Source: Bin87 sp965203985 (GTDB taxonomy: Bacteria > Chloroflexota > Dehalococcoidia > Lucifugimonadales > UBA3495). Taken from it: a stretch of DNA of 64,000 nt. Shown piece by piece: positions 15,690 to 24,961 of the stretch. The notes beneath the pieces were generated by a model. It was given only the letters and a program-made list of their open reading frames with translations, was not told where the DNA came from and did no database searches. Position numbers and translations under genes: made by a program. Each line of letters opens with the position of its first letter. The first letter of the stretch is position 1. The stretch lies in the NCBI GenBank assembly GCA_965203985.1, contig CBDBDS010000013.1, positions 806,001 to 870,000 on the forward strand. Reading direction: 5' to 3'.

Positions 15690-17849
15690 ATGACGACAGC
15701 AAACCTGCACGGGCTGCTCAAGCGGCATTTCGGCTACGACCAGTTTCGGCCGGGGCAGGAGGAGATAATCTCCAACGCGCTGGCCGGGCGGCATAGTCTG
15801 GTGGTCATGCCCACCGGCGGGGGCAAGTCGCTCTGCTACCAACTGCCGGCGCTGGCGACGGGCGGCGTAACCCTGGTGATCTCGCCGCTGATCGCGTTGA
15901 TGAAGGACCAGGTGGACGCCCTGCGGGCCAACGGCATCGGCGCCGAATTTCTCAACAGTACGCTGGACAACCGCGCCGCCGCCGAAGTGGAACGCGGCGC
16001 GCAGGCCGGAGTGGTTCGACTCCTCTACGCAGCGCCCGAGCGGGTCAGCCTGCCGGGCTTCCGGCGGTTCCTGTCCACGCTTGACCTGCGGATGATCGCC
16101 ATCGACGAAGCCCATTGCATCAGCGAGTGGGGGCACGATTTCCGGCCCGATTATCGTGCGCTGGCGGAACTGCGCGACCTGTTCCCCCAAACGCCGATCA
16201 TGGCGCTGACGGCCACTGCCACCGAACGGGTGCAGCAGGACATCGTCGAGCAACTGCGGCTGAACGATTGTCGCCGGTTCGTGTCCGGTTTCGACCGTCC
16301 CAATCTGACCTACCGCGTCGAGCCGGGAGTGGGAGCCTGGGATGCGCTGCTGGGCTTGCTGGAGGAACGGCGGGGGCAGTCCGCGATTATGTACTGCTTC
16401 TCCCGAAAGGACACCGAGGAGTTGGCTGCCAGGCTCACCGGCCACGGGCATCCGGCGGTGGCCTATCACGCGGGATTGGACGCAAACACCCGACGGCTGA
16501 CGCAGGAACGGTTCATCGACGGCGACGTGCCCATCGTGGCCGCCACCATCGCGTTCGGCATGGGCATCGACAAGCCGGACATCCGGTTGGTGGTCCACTA
16601 TACCCTGCCCAAATCCATCGAGAGCTACTACCAGGAGACGGGCCGCGCCGGCCGGGACGGGCTGCCCAGCGAATGCGTCCTGTTTTTCAACGAGGGCGAC
16701 CGCGCCAAGCAGGAGTACTTCATCCAGGGTATGACCGGGGACGCCCGCGCAACAGCGGAAACCCAGCTTCAGCAGATGGTCGACTTCTGTCGGCTGAGCA
16801 CCTGCCGGAGGAAGTACCTGCTCGGATACTTCGGCGACACGGCAGCGAGCGAAGAGTGCGGCGGCTGCGACGTGTGCCTGGCGGAGCGGCAAACGGTGGA
16901 TGTCACCGTGGTTGCCCAGAAGATGCTGTCGGCAGTGATACGGACGGGTGAGCGGTTCGGCGCAGCGCACGTTTGCGACGTTCTGCTTGGTCGCAACTTG
17001 AAGCGCATTCGCGAGCTGGAGCACGACAAGCTCAGCGTGTTCGGAATAGTGAACGACTACGACCGCGACGGACTGCGTCGTATCGCGGATGGGTTGGTCG
17101 AGCGCGGGTTGCTTGCCAGGGCTGAAGGCGAGTATCCAACATTGAGCGTGACTCTTGCTGGCAGGAAGTGGCTGCGCGGCCAGGACGCTTTGACGTTAGA
17201 GTTGAGGCTCTCCGAAGGGACCAAGCGACCGAGGAAATCCCTAGCGAGTGGTGGTGACGCCGCTCGCGCGATCGACACCCGTTTGTTCGAGCAACTCCGG
17301 GCGTTGCGCCGGCGGCTGGCCGATGAGGAAGGTGTGCCGGCCTTTGTCGTATTCGGCGACGCCACGCTGCGCGGTTTGGCGGAAGCCAGGCCAGTCACGC
17401 CGGAGGCTATGTTGCGGGTGTCGGGGGTCGGGCCGGCCAAGTTGGAACGGTATGGGAAGGCGTTTCTAGCGGCAATACGGGAGCATGGGGACGGCTCGCC
17501 GGTACGCTCGAAGAAAGCGATTTCAGAGGCGAAAAAACAGAAACGCGGCGGGTCCGACGATCAAACTCGCTTGTTATTGCAACAAGGCATGAGCGTCTCT
17601 GAGATCGCGGAACAGCGCGGTCTGACCCAGGGGACCATCGTGGCCCACATTGAACGGATCATATCGGCGGGCGACGAAGTGGATATCCTGCCGCTGTTGC
17701 CATCCCCGCACAAGACCGAGCGGATCAAAGACGCGCTGGCAGCTTCAAAGGACGGGCGCCTGGCTCCGGTGAAAGAACTATTGGGTGACGATGTTTCATA
17801 TGATGAGATTCGGCTGGTCCGGCTCGCCGGTCGTGAAGCAAAAATGTAG
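15690..17849 (+). CDS. recQ: ATP-dependent DNA helicase RecQ
   Basis: 719 residues from the ATG at 15690. Superfamily-2 helicase motifs are MPTGGGKSLCYQLPAL (about 40), DEAHCISEWGHDFRPDYR (about 139), LTATATERVQQDI and YQETGRAGRDG. A zinc-binding segment (CRRKYLLGYFGD, CGGCDVC) follows near 380-400. An HRDC domain lies near 535-610 and a helix-turn-helix-containing tail (MSVSEIAEQRGLTQGTIVAH) near 635-655. It unwinds recombination and repair intermediates. Monocistronic; a start in the same frame at 15660 is possible. Confidence 0.95.
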   Translation: MTTANLHGLLKRHFGYDQFRPGQEEIISNALAGRHSLVVMPTGGGKSLCYQLPALATGGVTLVISPLIALMKDQVDALRANGIGAEFLNSTLDNRAAAEVERGAQAGVVRLLYAAPERVSLPGFRRFLSTLDLRMIAIDEAHCISEWGHDFRPDYRALAELRDLFPQTPIMALTATATERVQQDIVEQLRLNDCRRFVSGFDRPNLTYRVEPGVGAWDALLGLLEERRGQSAIMYCFSRKDTEELAARLTGHGHPAVAYHAGLDANTRRLTQERFIDGDVPIVAATIAFGMGIDKPDIRLVVHYTLPKSIESYYQETGRAGRDGLPSECVLFFNEGDRAKQEYFIQGMTGDARATAETQLQQMVDFCRLSTCRRKYLLGYFGDTAASEECGGCDVCLAERQTVDVTVVAQKMLSAVIRTGERFGAAHVCDVLLGRNLKRIRELEHDKLSVFGIVNDYDRDGLRRIADGLVERGLLARAEGEYPTLSVTLAGRKWLRGQDALTLELRLSEGTKRPRKSLASGGDAARAIDTRLFEQLRALRRRLADEEGVPAFVVFGDATLRGLAEARPVTPEAMLRVSGVGPAKLERYGKAFLAAIREHGDGSPVRSKKAISEAKKQKRGGSDDQTRLLLQQGMSVSEIAEQRGLTQGTIVAHIERIISAGDEVDILPLLPSPHKTERIKDALAASKDGRLAPVKELLGDDVSYDEIRLVRLAGREAKM

Positions 17850-17899
17850 GGGCGAATAATCATTCGCCCCACTGGATTCCGGCTTTCGCCGGAATGACG
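17849..17899. repeat. Hairpin and REP-like palindrome after recQ
   Basis: GGGGCGAAT (17849-17857) pairs with ATTCGCCCC (17862-17870). It is followed by the CTGGATTCCGGCTTTCGCC-type palindrome at 17872-17899. They lie between convergent recQ and sodN and may act as a bidirectional terminator, although no T-tract is present. Confidence 0.7.
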
Positions 17900-17912
17900 T
17901 TTTCGGGTAAGT

Positions 17913-18383
17913 TTAGGTGCCGTAGCGGGCGGCGGCGTTGGGGTCGCTGTACTCGACGTTCTTGGTGGACCAGAAGGCGGCGGCGATGTCGTCGCAGGCG
18001 GCGACCAGGGCCTCGGCGTTGTCCATGCTGACGGTCTGCTTGCACTGGCCGGCCAGCTTGAGGGCGGCGTTGAACTTGCCGGCGATCTCGTTGGCGTCGG
18101 TGCCGGGCCAGGCGTAGTCGGCCCAGAGGATGCGCAGCTCTTCCTTGCACTTCTCGGCGTGCTCTTCCTTGACGGTGACGTAGCGGGAGAAGGTGTTGGC
18201 GAAGGACTGGCGGTCAGAGGCCGGGGCGCCGGGTTGCGGGGCCTCCAGATTCTGCATGCGGAGGACCATCTTCTGCACGGTCTGAGCGGCGATCTTGGCA
18301 ACCAGGGGGTCGTAGATGCCGCAGGGGATGTCGCAGTGGGCGTGGGCCGTGCGCGGCTTCAGGGCGGCGATGGGATTGAACAT
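17913..18383 (-). CDS. sodN: Nickel superoxide dismutase
   Basis: 156 residues. The Ni-hook motif HCDIPCGIY begins at residue 16. His16 would become His1 after removal of the 15-residue propeptide, with Cys17 and Cys21 as nickel ligands Cys2 and Cys6. The rest is the four-helix bundle of NiSOD. The ATG at 18383 has AAAGGAG upstream. It detoxifies superoxide. The maturation peptidase gene (sodX) commonly found beside it is not adjacent here. Confidence 0.96.
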   Translation of the reverse strand: MFNPIAALKPRTAHAHCDIPCGIYDPLVAKIAAQTVQKMVLRMQNLEAPQPGAPASDRQSFANTFSRYVTVKEEHAEKCKEELRILWADYAWPGTDANEIAGKFNAALKLAGQCKQTVSMDNAEALVAACDDIAAAFWSTKNVEYSDPNAAARYGT

Positions 18384-18512
18384 CGTGTGCAGTCTCCTTT
18401 CGGGTGATGACAACGGGGGGCGGATAACCGTCATGGACGGCGCAATTTCGGCAAAAATGCTAGCGCACTTTGGCGGTAGGCGCAAGGGCGGGCCAAGCCG
18501 GGATGGATCGCG

Positions 18513-18906
18513 CTACGTGCTCCGCGGCAGCACGTTCACGGAGCCGCCTTCCCAGAACTGCACCGTCAGTTGACTTTCCCAAAGCAGACCGGTTCCGATC
18601 AGGATTTCGGATTGCGTTTGCAGCACGCGAATTGGCAGGCGGTTACCAAACCAAAGCACGTCTACCGCATAGATGTCAAAGTGTGCCCACTCCGCGGTGG
18701 CTACTTGCATCGGAATCCGGCTGGCCCAAACCAGCCCCAAGCGCTGTACCCAGTGGGCAGGGAGGGCAAAAATCATCAAAAAAACCGGTGTCTATCATGG
18801 CCTCGACACGGCGCAACCGACCCTGACTATCGAACAAATCCACAGGAATTACCGGACGCCCATGCTGATCGATATGGCCGGCGGTCACGGGAAAACCCCA
18901 CGCCAT
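18513..18906 (-). pseudogene. Clan AA (retropepsin-like) aspartic protease homolog, frameshifted
   Basis: Two frames join into one roughly 130-residue protein. The upstream part (from 18906) carries VEAMIDTGFFDDF with the catalytic DTG. The downstream part continues as LPAHWVQRLGLVW, FDIYAVDVLWFG, ILIGTGLLWESQLTVQF and ends GGSVNVLP at 18513. Deleting one base from the five-T run (plus strand A-run 18768-18772) restores the family pattern. Such proteins often pair with a small partner; here the gene overlaps the 3' end of the 211-residue gene upstream by 22 bases. Confidence 0.7.
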
Positions 18907-19520
18907 CCCACAAACGTGCCGAATGCCGGATAGCCGATGCGCAGTGAGACCAACGTCTCCGGAGAATGGCGCTCCAGCATTCTGAAGTTCGCCGCCAGGC
19001 CATCAGCGTCAAACTCATACTCGCCGGTTTCGACATCCAGCGTAATGTACTCACCGTGGTGTTCCGGTTCGACCAGATGGCGGATATTGGCGTCATAGAT
19101 CGCGATGGCTTGGCTCACGACCGAGTCCTCTTGACCGGGAACTGGAACGAGAGTTTTGCGCGTCCTCCGATTGGCAACTCCGGTTTCATCGTCGGACACC
19201 GGCCTGACTCGCCTCCTGAAGGTGCCGAATGCAGGGTAGCCGATGCGCAGCGTGACCAGTGTCGCCGGAGAATGGCGCTCAAGCATTCTGGAATTGGCTG
19301 CCATATCGTCGGCGTGAATCTCGTACTCGCCGGTAATCACATCCAGGGTAAGGTATTCGCCGTGGTGCTCCGGTTCAACCAGATGGCGAATCTTGGCGTC
19401 GTATATGGCGTAGGCCCGATCCACGACCGCGCCGCCCTCGTCGGCGTGATCGAATGGGATCTTGCTCCCTTGGCGCTTGGTGATTCCGGCGTTGTCTCTG
19501 TTCGGGTTGCCAGCCATCAT
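18885..19520 (-). CDS. Uncharacterised protein with tandemly duplicated domain
   Basis: 211 residues built from two copies of one domain of about 64 residues, each running from AIYDAxIRHLVEPEHHGEY through LDVxTGEYE to LRIGYPAFGTF. The copies are also visible in DNA at 18916-19108 and 19222-19414, offset 306 bases. Single-domain relatives precede clan AA aspartic-protease genes in other Chloroflexota and cyanobacteria (recalled, not searched). The 3' end overlaps the protease homolog. Possibly the regulatory half of a two-gene module; function unknown. Confidence 0.65.
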   Translation of the reverse strand: MMAGNPNRDNAGITKRQGSKIPFDHADEGGAVVDRAYAIYDAKIRHLVEPEHHGEYLTLDVITGEYEIHADDMAANSRMLERHSPATLVTLRIGYPAFGTFRRRVRPVSDDETGVANRRTRKTLVPVPGQEDSVVSQAIAIYDANIRHLVEPEHHGEYITLDVETGEYEFDADGLAANFRMLERHSPETLVSLRIGYPAFGTFVGWRGVFP

Positions 19521-19640
19521 TTGCCCCCTGGCTACTAGTTTCGCCGCTTTGCCGCTGCGGGCTCGTGTTCGATTGTAGCAGGCGGCTCCTATGCCCTGTG
19601 CTATCCTTGCGCCACCAACCTACACTGGAGGGATGTTGCC

Positions 19641-20660
19641 ATGCGCGCTGCCGTTTACAAGGGTGAGCAGGTATTGCAGGTCGAGGAGTTGCCCGACCCA
19701 ACGCCAGGGCCGAACCAGGTGGTGATGCGGGTGAAATACTCCGCGATCTGCGGAACGGACGTGCATGCCTTCATGTACGACCTGGCTCAGCCGGGCGCGG
19801 TGATGGGGCACGAGTACACCGGAACTATCGTCGACGTCGGGCCCGGCGTAGGCCGCTGGCAGGTGGGCGACCGCGTGGTCGGCGGCGGTGGGCATCCCCC
19901 ACCGGGTGGCGGCTCGGCAACGCGCACCAACCCCCGCTTCAACTACCGGACCATGGGCTTCCAGCAGAATGCGCGGCCGCGGGGATACGCCGAGTTCGTG
20001 CTGCTGGACGAATGGGAGCCGACGCCGGTTCCTGACGACGTGACCGACGAGCAGGCGGCGCTCTGCGAACCGTGCGCGGTCACCGTCCACGCCGTGCGCC
20101 TGTCCGACATCAAGCTCGGCGACGCCGTGCTGGTGCTGGGCGCGGGCCCCATCGGCCTGCTGTGCATGCAGACGGCGCGGGCCGCGGGGGCGACCACGGT
20201 GATCGTGTCCGAGCCGGCGCCCGGTCGCGCCGAAGCTGCCCGGTTGCTGGGCGCGGACGCGGTGCTCAACCCCATGGAGGCGGACTTCGCCGAGCGGGTG
20301 GTGGAGTTGACCGGCGGCACGGGGCCGCAGGTGGTGTTCGAGTGCGCCGCCGCGCCGTCGACGCTGGAGCAAGGGCTGGACCTGTGCGCACGAGGCGGGC
20401 AGGTGGTTATGATCGCGATTGCCTGGGAGCCCACGCCGGTGGTTCCACCAAACTGGATGGCGCGGGAGGTGCGGATGCAATCGTCGTTCGGGACGCTGCC
20501 GGAGGACTGGCGCATCGCCCTGGACCTCATGCGCACCGGGCGGGTGTCCGTCGAGCACATGTTGTCGGGCACCAACTTCGTGCCGCTGGAGGGTATCCAG
20601 GGGGCGTTCGAAGCGCTGTGCCACCCCACCAGTGAGTTGCAGATGGTGGTGCAACTGTAA
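19641..20660 (+). CDS. Zinc-binding alcohol dehydrogenase family (MDR) oxidoreductase
   Basis: 339 residues. Catalytic-zinc residues lie in ICGTDVHAF (Cys37 region), GHEYTG and LCEPCAVTVHAV. The four-cysteine structural zinc lobe is absent and replaced by a Gly/Pro-rich segment. The NAD(P) site is VLVLGAGPIGLLCMQ near residue 165. It oxidises an alcohol or sugar alcohol; the substrate is unknown. The ATG has GGAGGGATG upstream. A monocistronic gene. Confidence 0.9.
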   Translation: MRAAVYKGEQVLQVEELPDPTPGPNQVVMRVKYSAICGTDVHAFMYDLAQPGAVMGHEYTGTIVDVGPGVGRWQVGDRVVGGGGHPPPGGGSATRTNPRFNYRTMGFQQNARPRGYAEFVLLDEWEPTPVPDDVTDEQAALCEPCAVTVHAVRLSDIKLGDAVLVLGAGPIGLLCMQTARAAGATTVIVSEPAPGRAEAARLLGADAVLNPMEADFAERVVELTGGTGPQVVFECAAAPSTLEQGLDLCARGGQVVMIAIAWEPTPVVPPNWMAREVRMQSSFGTLPEDWRIALDLMRTGRVSVEHMLSGTNFVPLEGIQGAFEALCHPTSELQMVVQL

Positions 20661-20692
20661 AGATGGTTCGGCTGCTCACTTGTACCCTGATT

Positions 20693-20783
20693 GTCATCGC
20701 GAGGAGCGCAGCGACGTGGCGATCTCGTTCCCGCAGCAGCGTTCCTTGCCCCAACGAGATTGCCACGCTGCGCTCGCAATGAC
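20693..20783. repeat. Palindromic intergenic element (GTCAT[C/T]GCGAG type)
   Basis: GTCATCGCGAGGAGCGCAGC at the left and GCTGCGCTCGCAATGAC at the right form an imperfect inverted repeat of about 38 bases per arm. It lies between the alcohol dehydrogenase and ilvD. A further partial copy (GCGCTCGCAATGACA) follows near 20790. This kind of element is widespread in bacteria. Confidence 0.8.
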
Positions 20784-20922
20784 GACAAGGGCGCTCGCAA
20801 TGACAGTTCAGGCGAAGTCGATACGCGTGAGGGTTCGGTTGCCGCTGTCTGAGCCCCAATCTATAATCGAACGACGCATTTGATCACCAACGGCGGGCAA
20901 GGCGTCCGCTGAGGAGGACGTT

Positions 20923-22617
20923 TTGACTACCACCACACGGAGCCCGCGCGCCTTACTGAAGCACCGCAGCAGCGACATCACCGACGGGCCGGAGCGGGCG
21001 CCGGCCCGCTCGTATCTGCGGGCTATGGGCCTGACGGACGACGACCTGGCGAAGCCCTTTGTGGCGGTGGCCAATCTGGCCAGTGACGTTACGCCGTGCA
21101 ATGTCCATCTGGACAAATGGGCCGCGGCAGTCAAGGAAGGGATCCGCGACGGCGGTGGGACGCCTTTCCAGTTCGGCACCATCACCGTCAGCGACGGCAT
21201 CAGCATGGGCACCGAAGGCATGAAGGCATCGCTGGTGAGCCGTGAGGTCATCGCTGATTCCATCGAAACCGTGGTCTTCGGCCAGAGAATGGACGGCCTG
21301 GTTACGGTGGGCGGCTGCGACAAAAATATGCCGGGCTGCATGATGGCCATTGCCCGCCTGAATATTCCCAGTGTCTTCGTGTACGGCGGCAGCATCCTGC
21401 CGGGCCAGTACAATGGCAACGACATAAACATCCAGGACGTGTTTGAAGCGGTGGGCGCCTGGGCGGCTGGCCATATCACTGGCGAGGAACTGACGGAGTT
21501 GGAATGTGCCGCCTGCCCGGGGGAGGGTTCCTGCGGCGGGTTGTTCACCGCCAACACGATGTCCACGGCCATTGAAATCATGGGGCTGTCCCTGCCCGGC
21601 GACTCTTCGCTGACGGCGGTGGACCCCCGCAAGGGTGAAGAGTCCCGCCGCGCCGGCGCGGCGGTTATGCGCATGCTGGACGAGGGCATCCGGCCTCTGG
21701 ACATCCTGACCCGGCAAGCTTTTGAGAACGGCATAACGCTGGTGGCAGCCATGGGAGGCTCCACCAACGCCGTGCTGCACCTGATGGCCATTGCTCGGGA
21801 AGCGGAAGTTGACCTGACGCTGGAGGACTTCGATCGCATCAGCCGCAACACCCCCTACATCACCGACATGAAGCCGGGCGGCCGCTATGTCATGGCCGAC
21901 CTGAGCCGCTACGGTGGAGTAGCGCTCATCGGCAAGCGTCTACTGGACGCCGGCCTGCTGCACGGGGACGCCATGTCGGTGAACGGCAAGACGCTGGCGG
22001 AAAACCTCAGGGAAACCACCACTGTGGACGACCAGCCCGTTGTCTATAACCTCGACGCGCCGCGCAGCCCCACGGGCGGCCTGGCTATCCTGCGCGGCAA
22101 CCTTGCCCCCGACGGCGCGGTAATCAAGGTCGCCGGCCACCAGGAAAAGCTGTACGAAGGGCCGGCCCGGGTCTTCGATCAAGAAGAGGCAGCCTTCCAG
22201 GCGATACAGCGCCGGGAAGTCAAGCCCGGCGACATCGTTGTAATCCGTTACGAAGGGCCCAAGGGCGGCCCCGGTATGCGCGAAATGTTGGCGGTCACCA
22301 GCGCTCTCATCGGGCAGGGCCTGGGCGACACCGTGGCTCTGATCACCGACGGCCGGTTCTCCGGAGCGTCTCACGGCCCCATGGTCGGCCACGTCGCCCC
22401 GGAGGCCATGGACGGCGGCCCCATCGGCATGCTGCGCGAGGGAGACATCATCACGCTGGACATCCCAGGCCGCCGCCTCGACGCGCGCATCACTGAGGAA
22501 GAGATGACCGACCGCCGCGCCGCGTGGCAGCCCATCGAGCCAAAGTACACCACCGGCGTGCTGGCCAAGTACGCCAAGCTGGTGTCCTCGGCTTCCGAAG
22601 GAGCCGTGACGCGGTAG
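20923..22617 (+). CDS. ilvD: Dihydroxy-acid dehydratase
   Basis: 564 residues. Fe-S ligating cysteines lie in VGGCDKNMPGCMMA and ACPGEGSCGGLFTANTM. C-terminal hallmarks are YEGPKGGPGMREM and ITDGRFSGASHGPMVGHVAPEA. It dehydrates dihydroxyacids in valine and isoleucine synthesis. The start is a TTG at 20923 with GAGGAGGACG upstream; no other ilv genes are nearby. Confidence 0.96.
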   Translation: MTTTTRSPRALLKHRSSDITDGPERAPARSYLRAMGLTDDDLAKPFVAVANLASDVTPCNVHLDKWAAAVKEGIRDGGGTPFQFGTITVSDGISMGTEGMKASLVSREVIADSIETVVFGQRMDGLVTVGGCDKNMPGCMMAIARLNIPSVFVYGGSILPGQYNGNDINIQDVFEAVGAWAAGHITGEELTELECAACPGEGSCGGLFTANTMSTAIEIMGLSLPGDSSLTAVDPRKGEESRRAGAAVMRMLDEGIRPLDILTRQAFENGITLVAAMGGSTNAVLHLMAIAREAEVDLTLEDFDRISRNTPYITDMKPGGRYVMADLSRYGGVALIGKRLLDAGLLHGDAMSVNGKTLAENLRETTTVDDQPVVYNLDAPRSPTGGLAILRGNLAPDGAVIKVAGHQEKLYEGPARVFDQEEAAFQAIQRREVKPGDIVVIRYEGPKGGPGMREMLAVTSALIGQGLGDTVALITDGRFSGASHGPMVGHVAPEAMDGGPIGMLREGDIITLDIPGRRLDARITEEEMTDRRAAWQPIEPKYTTGVLAKYAKLVSSASEGAVTR

Positions 22618-22626
22618 CCCGGTATA

Positions 22627-23025
22627 GTGGAACCGCGAAAACCGATCAGCATACCAGCAAAAATTGCGGTAGCTGCCACGGTTATCCTGCTGGTCAACGC
22701 CGCAGCTATGCTGATTGTGGGCGAACGGAAATGGATGGGATTGGAAACGCTGATTACGGCGGCAGACCTTACCCCTTTGTCGGCGCTGTTCTGGCCGTTG
22801 TTTGAGACGGGAGGTTACGCGATGCTGTTTGGCATTGACTACGCGCGGCAGGCCATCTGGCAGAAACGGCAGAAGGAATTGGCTAAAGCGCGTGAGGAGA
22901 TAAACAAGGCCCGGGAGGAAGGCTACCGGCTCGGTTACGATGCCGGCGTGGCCGATGAGCGGATCCGGCGAAATGGCGCCAACGGGCACAACTGGATGTT
23001 TGGAGGCCCCGATGACGACCGCTAA
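22627..23025 (+). CDS. Small membrane protein with C-terminal coiled coil
   Basis: 132 residues from a GTG. There is a hydrophobic helix near residues 13-32 and a second apolar stretch near 50-70. A charged helical segment (QKRQKELAKAREEINKARE) follows near 79-97. No family recognised. Its 3' end overlaps the enoyl-CoA hydratase start by 14 bases. The start is uncertain because no ribosome-binding site is evident. It resembles in layout the proteins at 45167 and 46715. Confidence 0.5.
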   Translation: MEPRKPISIPAKIAVAATVILLVNAAAMLIVGERKWMGLETLITAADLTPLSALFWPLFETGGYAMLFGIDYARQAIWQKRQKELAKAREEINKAREEGYRLGYDAGVADERIRRNGANGHNWMFGGPDDDR

Positions 23026-23821
23026 AAATCGCATCCAACTGGAACGCAAGGGATCCCTGGCGGTCATCCGGCTGAACCGCCCCGAAGCGCGAAATGCCCT
23101 GTCGCCGGAGATGGTTTCCGAGCTTGGCAACGCCATCAAGTCGTGCCGGGGTGGGGACACGCGCGCGGTCCTGCTCACGGGTACCGACGGCGCGTTCTGC
23201 TCGGGTGCGGACGTCCGTGACTTCGCTCAGCAATTGGACGAGGGCGGGCAGGAAGGCCTCTCGGATCACCTACGGGAACTGGCGGACACGTTGCACCGAG
23301 ACGTGGTGATGGGCATACGCCGTCTGGACAAGCCGGTGGTGGCGGCGATCAACGGCGTAGCGGCCGGGGCGGGTTTCAGCCTGGCCCTGGCTTGCGACAT
23401 CCGCGTCGCATCGTCGGACGCGCGGTTCCTGCTGGCCTACGCCAACATCGGCTGCACGGCGGATGGCGGGTCCACCTACATGCTGCCCCGCATCGTGGGT
23501 CAGGGTCGCGCCATGGAAATCTACCTGGCCCGGCAGCCCATCGGCGCCCAGTACGCGCTGGAACTGGGACTGGTCAGCCAGGTGTTCGAGTCCTCCCACT
23601 TTGAACGGCACGCGATGGAGACGGCGGACCGCCTCGCCCAGGGGCCCACCCGCGCATATGGTCGGGTCAAGGCGCTGTTCGACGGCAGCTGGGACTCTGA
23701 CCTGGCAACGCAACTGGACGCGGAGACCGACGCCATCGCCGGTATTGGGCTGACCCGGGATTTCCATGAAGGCATCAGGGCCTTTTCCCAGAAGCGGCAG
23801 GCCTGGTTCCAGGGGCAGTAG
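23012..23821 (+). CDS. Enoyl-CoA hydratase/isomerase family protein
   Basis: 269 residues, ATG at 23012 with GGAGG upstream. Crotonase-fold motifs are LNRPEARNALSPEM, the first oxyanion-hole segment FCSGADVRDF, AAINGVAAGAGFSLALACD and YANIGCTADGGSTYMLPRI. The residues are closest to PaaG/PaaB-type members used in fatty or aromatic acyl-CoA breakdown. The substrate is not determinable. Confidence 0.88.
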   Translation: MTTAKNRIQLERKGSLAVIRLNRPEARNALSPEMVSELGNAIKSCRGGDTRAVLLTGTDGAFCSGADVRDFAQQLDEGGQEGLSDHLRELADTLHRDVVMGIRRLDKPVVAAINGVAAGAGFSLALACDIRVASSDARFLLAYANIGCTADGGSTYMLPRIVGQGRAMEIYLARQPIGAQYALELGLVSQVFESSHFERHAMETADRLAQGPTRAYGRVKALFDGSWDSDLATQLDAETDAIAGIGLTRDFHEGIRAFSQKRQAWFQGQ

Positions 23822-23840
23822 CGCCGCCGGCGGACGCGCT

Positions 23841-24485
23841 GTGTTCAAGAGCGACCGCAGTCGCCTCTTCGACCATCTGGCTAAAGCCATGGGGGACGGC
23901 CCGACGCTGGACGCCATGCGCGCGGTTCCGCGGGAACGGTTCGTTCCCGTCCGTCTCCGGTCACAAGCCTACAAAAACAAGCCGCTTCCCATTGGAAACG
24001 GGCAGACCATTTCGCAGCCGCAGATGGTGGCATGGGCGGCTGACGCATTGGAATTGGCGGGCGATGAATACGTGCTGGAAGTCGGGGCGGGTTCCGGCTA
24101 CCAGGCGGCGGTGATAGCGGCTCTCCTGCCTGAAGGCAGGGTCGTGGCCACGGAACGCATTGCGGAACTGTCGGCCATGGCCGCGGGGAACCTGGCCAAG
24201 TGCGGTGTCGGCAACGTGCAGGTGGTGCGGACCGGGACCGGTCTGGGCGCACCCGAGTTGGGGCCGTTCGACGCAATCCTGGTGTCGGCTTCCGCTCCGC
24301 AAGTTCCGGAGTCCCTGTTATCGCAACTGAAGCCCGGCGGAAGAATGGTGATTCCGGTAGGAGTGGGGCAGTACCAGAATCTGACCCGGGTGCGCGTGGA
24401 ACCGGATGGAGTCAAGATCGAAGAGTTGGGCCCGTGTTCGTACGTGCCGCTGCTGGGCGAGGGGGCGTGGCAGACGCTCCCGTGA
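23841..24485 (+). CDS. pcm: Protein-L-isoaspartate O-methyltransferase
   Basis: 214 residues from a GTG at 23841, the expected family length. The open frame continues upstream into the enoyl-CoA hydratase. Motifs are AMRAVPRERFVP, GNGQTISQPQMVAWAADAL, the SAM site VLEVGAGSGYQAAVIAAL and FDAILVSASAPQVPESLL. It repairs isoaspartyl residues in damaged proteins. It follows the hydratase closely. Confidence 0.93.
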   Translation: MFKSDRSRLFDHLAKAMGDGPTLDAMRAVPRERFVPVRLRSQAYKNKPLPIGNGQTISQPQMVAWAADALELAGDEYVLEVGAGSGYQAAVIAALLPEGRVVATERIAELSAMAAGNLAKCGVGNVQVVRTGTGLGAPELGPFDAILVSASAPQVPESLLSQLKPGGRMVIPVGVGQYQNLTRVRVEPDGVKIEELGPCSYVPLLGEGAWQTLP

Positions 24486-24553
24486 GAGTCAGCCGCCGCG
24501 CGTCTCTGCCCCGTATGGCATAATACCCGCAGCAACTGACGCGGAGGGACAGC

Positions 24554-24955
24554 ATGGCCGGAAAGATCGAGATACGGCAAATCAACCACGTAACCACCAT
24601 GGTGAAGGATACGGCCCGCGCCATGGCTTTCTATAACGACCTGCTGGGCATCAAGCAGATCCAGAGCCAGGTCGACAATCCGGCCATCACGTGGCTGCAA
24701 CTGGAAAACGGCGTGATGGTGCACTTGATCGAAACGGACGAAGCGCCGGCCAAGCCCGGTAATGTCCACCACGCGTTCCAAGTCGACGACCTTGAGGCCA
24801 CCCGCACCACGCTGGAGAGCAGTGGCTACGAGGTGCTGCGCGGCGGTATTCGCTACGATGGGCAGGCGTACTTCTTCATCGAGGACCCGGACGGCAACAG
24901 CGTGGAGTTCTGCACCGCGTCGGGCTACGCACCGGCCCCGCCGCGACCGGCGTAA
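24554..24955 (+). CDS. VOC (glyoxalase/dioxygenase-fold) family protein
   Basis: 133 residues. The strands KIEIRQINHVTTMVKDTARA, FYNDLLGI, VHHAFQVDDLEAT and FFIEDPDGNSVEFC form the paired beta-alpha-beta-beta-beta units with His, His and Glu as likely metal ligands. The ATG has GGAGGGACAGC upstream. Specific reaction unknown. Seven bases before the aroK GTG start. Confidence 0.85.
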   Translation: MAGKIEIRQINHVTTMVKDTARAMAFYNDLLGIKQIQSQVDNPAITWLQLENGVMVHLIETDEAPAKPGNVHHAFQVDDLEATRTTLESSGYEVLRGGIRYDGQAYFFIEDPDGNSVEFCTASGYAPAPPRPA

Positions 24956-24961
24956 CTGCCA

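Noticed and set aside
17849..17870. Clear intrinsic terminator after recQ
   Set aside because: The hairpin is perfect but lacks a T-tract, so it is listed as a repeat rather than a terminator.
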